From Thermoanaerobaculia bacterium (lineage in GTDB: Bacteria; Acidobacteriota; Thermoanaerobaculia; UBA5066), in contig JAJVIN010000013.1 in the NCBI GenBank assembly GCA_022071945.1, positions 62,001-126,000 on the forward strand: a DNA stretch of 64,000 bases, written 5' to 3'. Made by a program: the position numbers and the translations under genes. This document shows, piece after piece, positions 63,705 through 64,000 of the stretch (position 1 is the stretch's first letter; the number at the start of each line of letters is the position of its first letter). The notes beneath the pieces are model-generated. The model saw nothing but the letters and a program-made list of their open reading frames with translations, did not search any database and was not told where the DNA came from.

Positions 63705-64000
63705 ATGCGAACGCACCTCGGCTGGTTCACGTACCTTCTGGCCCTCGCGTTTGCGATCGGCACACTGGGCACTCTTTCTCTCAACACATGGTTCGGGTTG
63801 CCGAGCGATAGGGCCGTAGCGGGCTTCTTCGGATTCGGCCTGTCGGCCGTAGTGGGCGGTGCTGCTACCTCGTCGCTTTGGGAGAACGAGCGTTCGCTTC
63901 AGACACTCCTCGGATGGGCAGCTACCATGTTTGGAATAGCGTGTGGAGTCGCGGTGTTGCTTCTCGTGGCCGGATGGGTTCTGAAGGGAGAGAGCCTGGC
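63705..64000 (+). CDS. small membrane protein, runs off window
   Basis: ATG at 63705 with GGAGG at 63694-63698, 17 nt after the candidate immunity gene. About 98 residues are seen, with at least three hydrophobic segments (WFTYLLALAFAIGTLGTLSL, AGFFGFGLSAVVGGAATSSL, MFGIACGVAVLLLVAGWVL). No family recognised. It may belong to the same operon as an additional immunity or accessory membrane protein, or be an unrelated neighbour; the 3' end is missing. Confidence 0.55.
   Translation, partial: MRTHLGWFTYLLALAFAIGTLGTLSLNTWFGLPSDRAVAGFFGFGLSAVVGGAATSSLWENERSLQTLLGWAATMFGIACGVAVLLLVAGWVLKGESL

Overview
The window is a high-GC bacterial chromosome segment. Its ancient core genes, high GC, abundant GTG starts and large family of Ig-like/carboxypeptidase-regulatory secreted proteins suggest an Acidobacteriota-like lineage, for example Thermoanaerobaculia or Holophagae. 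That placement is an inference from gene style, not from a marker-gene tree. No rRNA, tRNA, CRISPR array, transposase or phage gene was seen.

Region 1 (1-8.2 kb) is housekeeping and signalling. On the minus strand are an OPT-family transporter (cut by the window edge), a DEDDy-type 3'-5' exonuclease and an exported alpha/beta-hydrolase-like protein whose nucleophile serine is replaced. On the plus strand are quinolinate synthase NadA, a membrane-bound SpoIIE/RsbU-type phosphatase, a P-loop NTPase and a 6-phosphofructokinase.

Region 2 (8.2-14.3 kb) is a minus-strand run of five genes: a GAF-like/proline-rich protein, a soluble lytic transglycosylase, a YdjM-like membrane hydrolase, a small prephenate dehydrogenase and a lipoprotein. 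It starts from a divergent promoter region that also carries a near-consensus sigma-70 promoter for rpsU.

Region 3 (14.3-20.6 kb) is the macromolecular-synthesis operon rpsU-mutS2-dnaG-rpoD, ending in a strong hairpin terminator. The presence of mutS2 between rpsU and dnaG is the unusual part.

Region 4 (20.7-23.2 kb) holds an AAA ATPase fused to a PD-(D/E)XK nuclease-like domain and, convergent to it, an extradiol (4,5-DOPA type) dioxygenase.

Region 5 (23.2 kb to the end) is the remarkable part. Two giant secreted proteins of about 6290 and 6578 residues take up about 38.6 kb of the 64 kb. They read in the same direction, are separated only by a 277-residue exported protein, and are tightly coupled (TGATG overlap, then a 9-nt gap). 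The first giant is a mosaic of Ig-like domains, about 13 tandem carboxypeptidase-regulatory-like domains, a pair of carbohydrate-binding-like modules and five copies of a large glycine-rich module I cannot assign to a known family. The second begins with paired beta-helix/polymer-forming-like domains and a long Ig-like array. It continues through a propeller-like region into a full RHS/YD repeat shell, an RHS-associated core and a variable C-terminal tip that looks like a polymorphic nuclease toxin. A 156-residue alpha-helical protein overlaps the tip by 4 nt and is the candidate immunity protein; a small membrane protein follows and runs off the window. The RHS gene also carries several short palindromic intergenic-type repeat elements inserted in frame and translated. 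The locus is best read as a candidate giant surface/adhesion plus polymorphic-toxin system.
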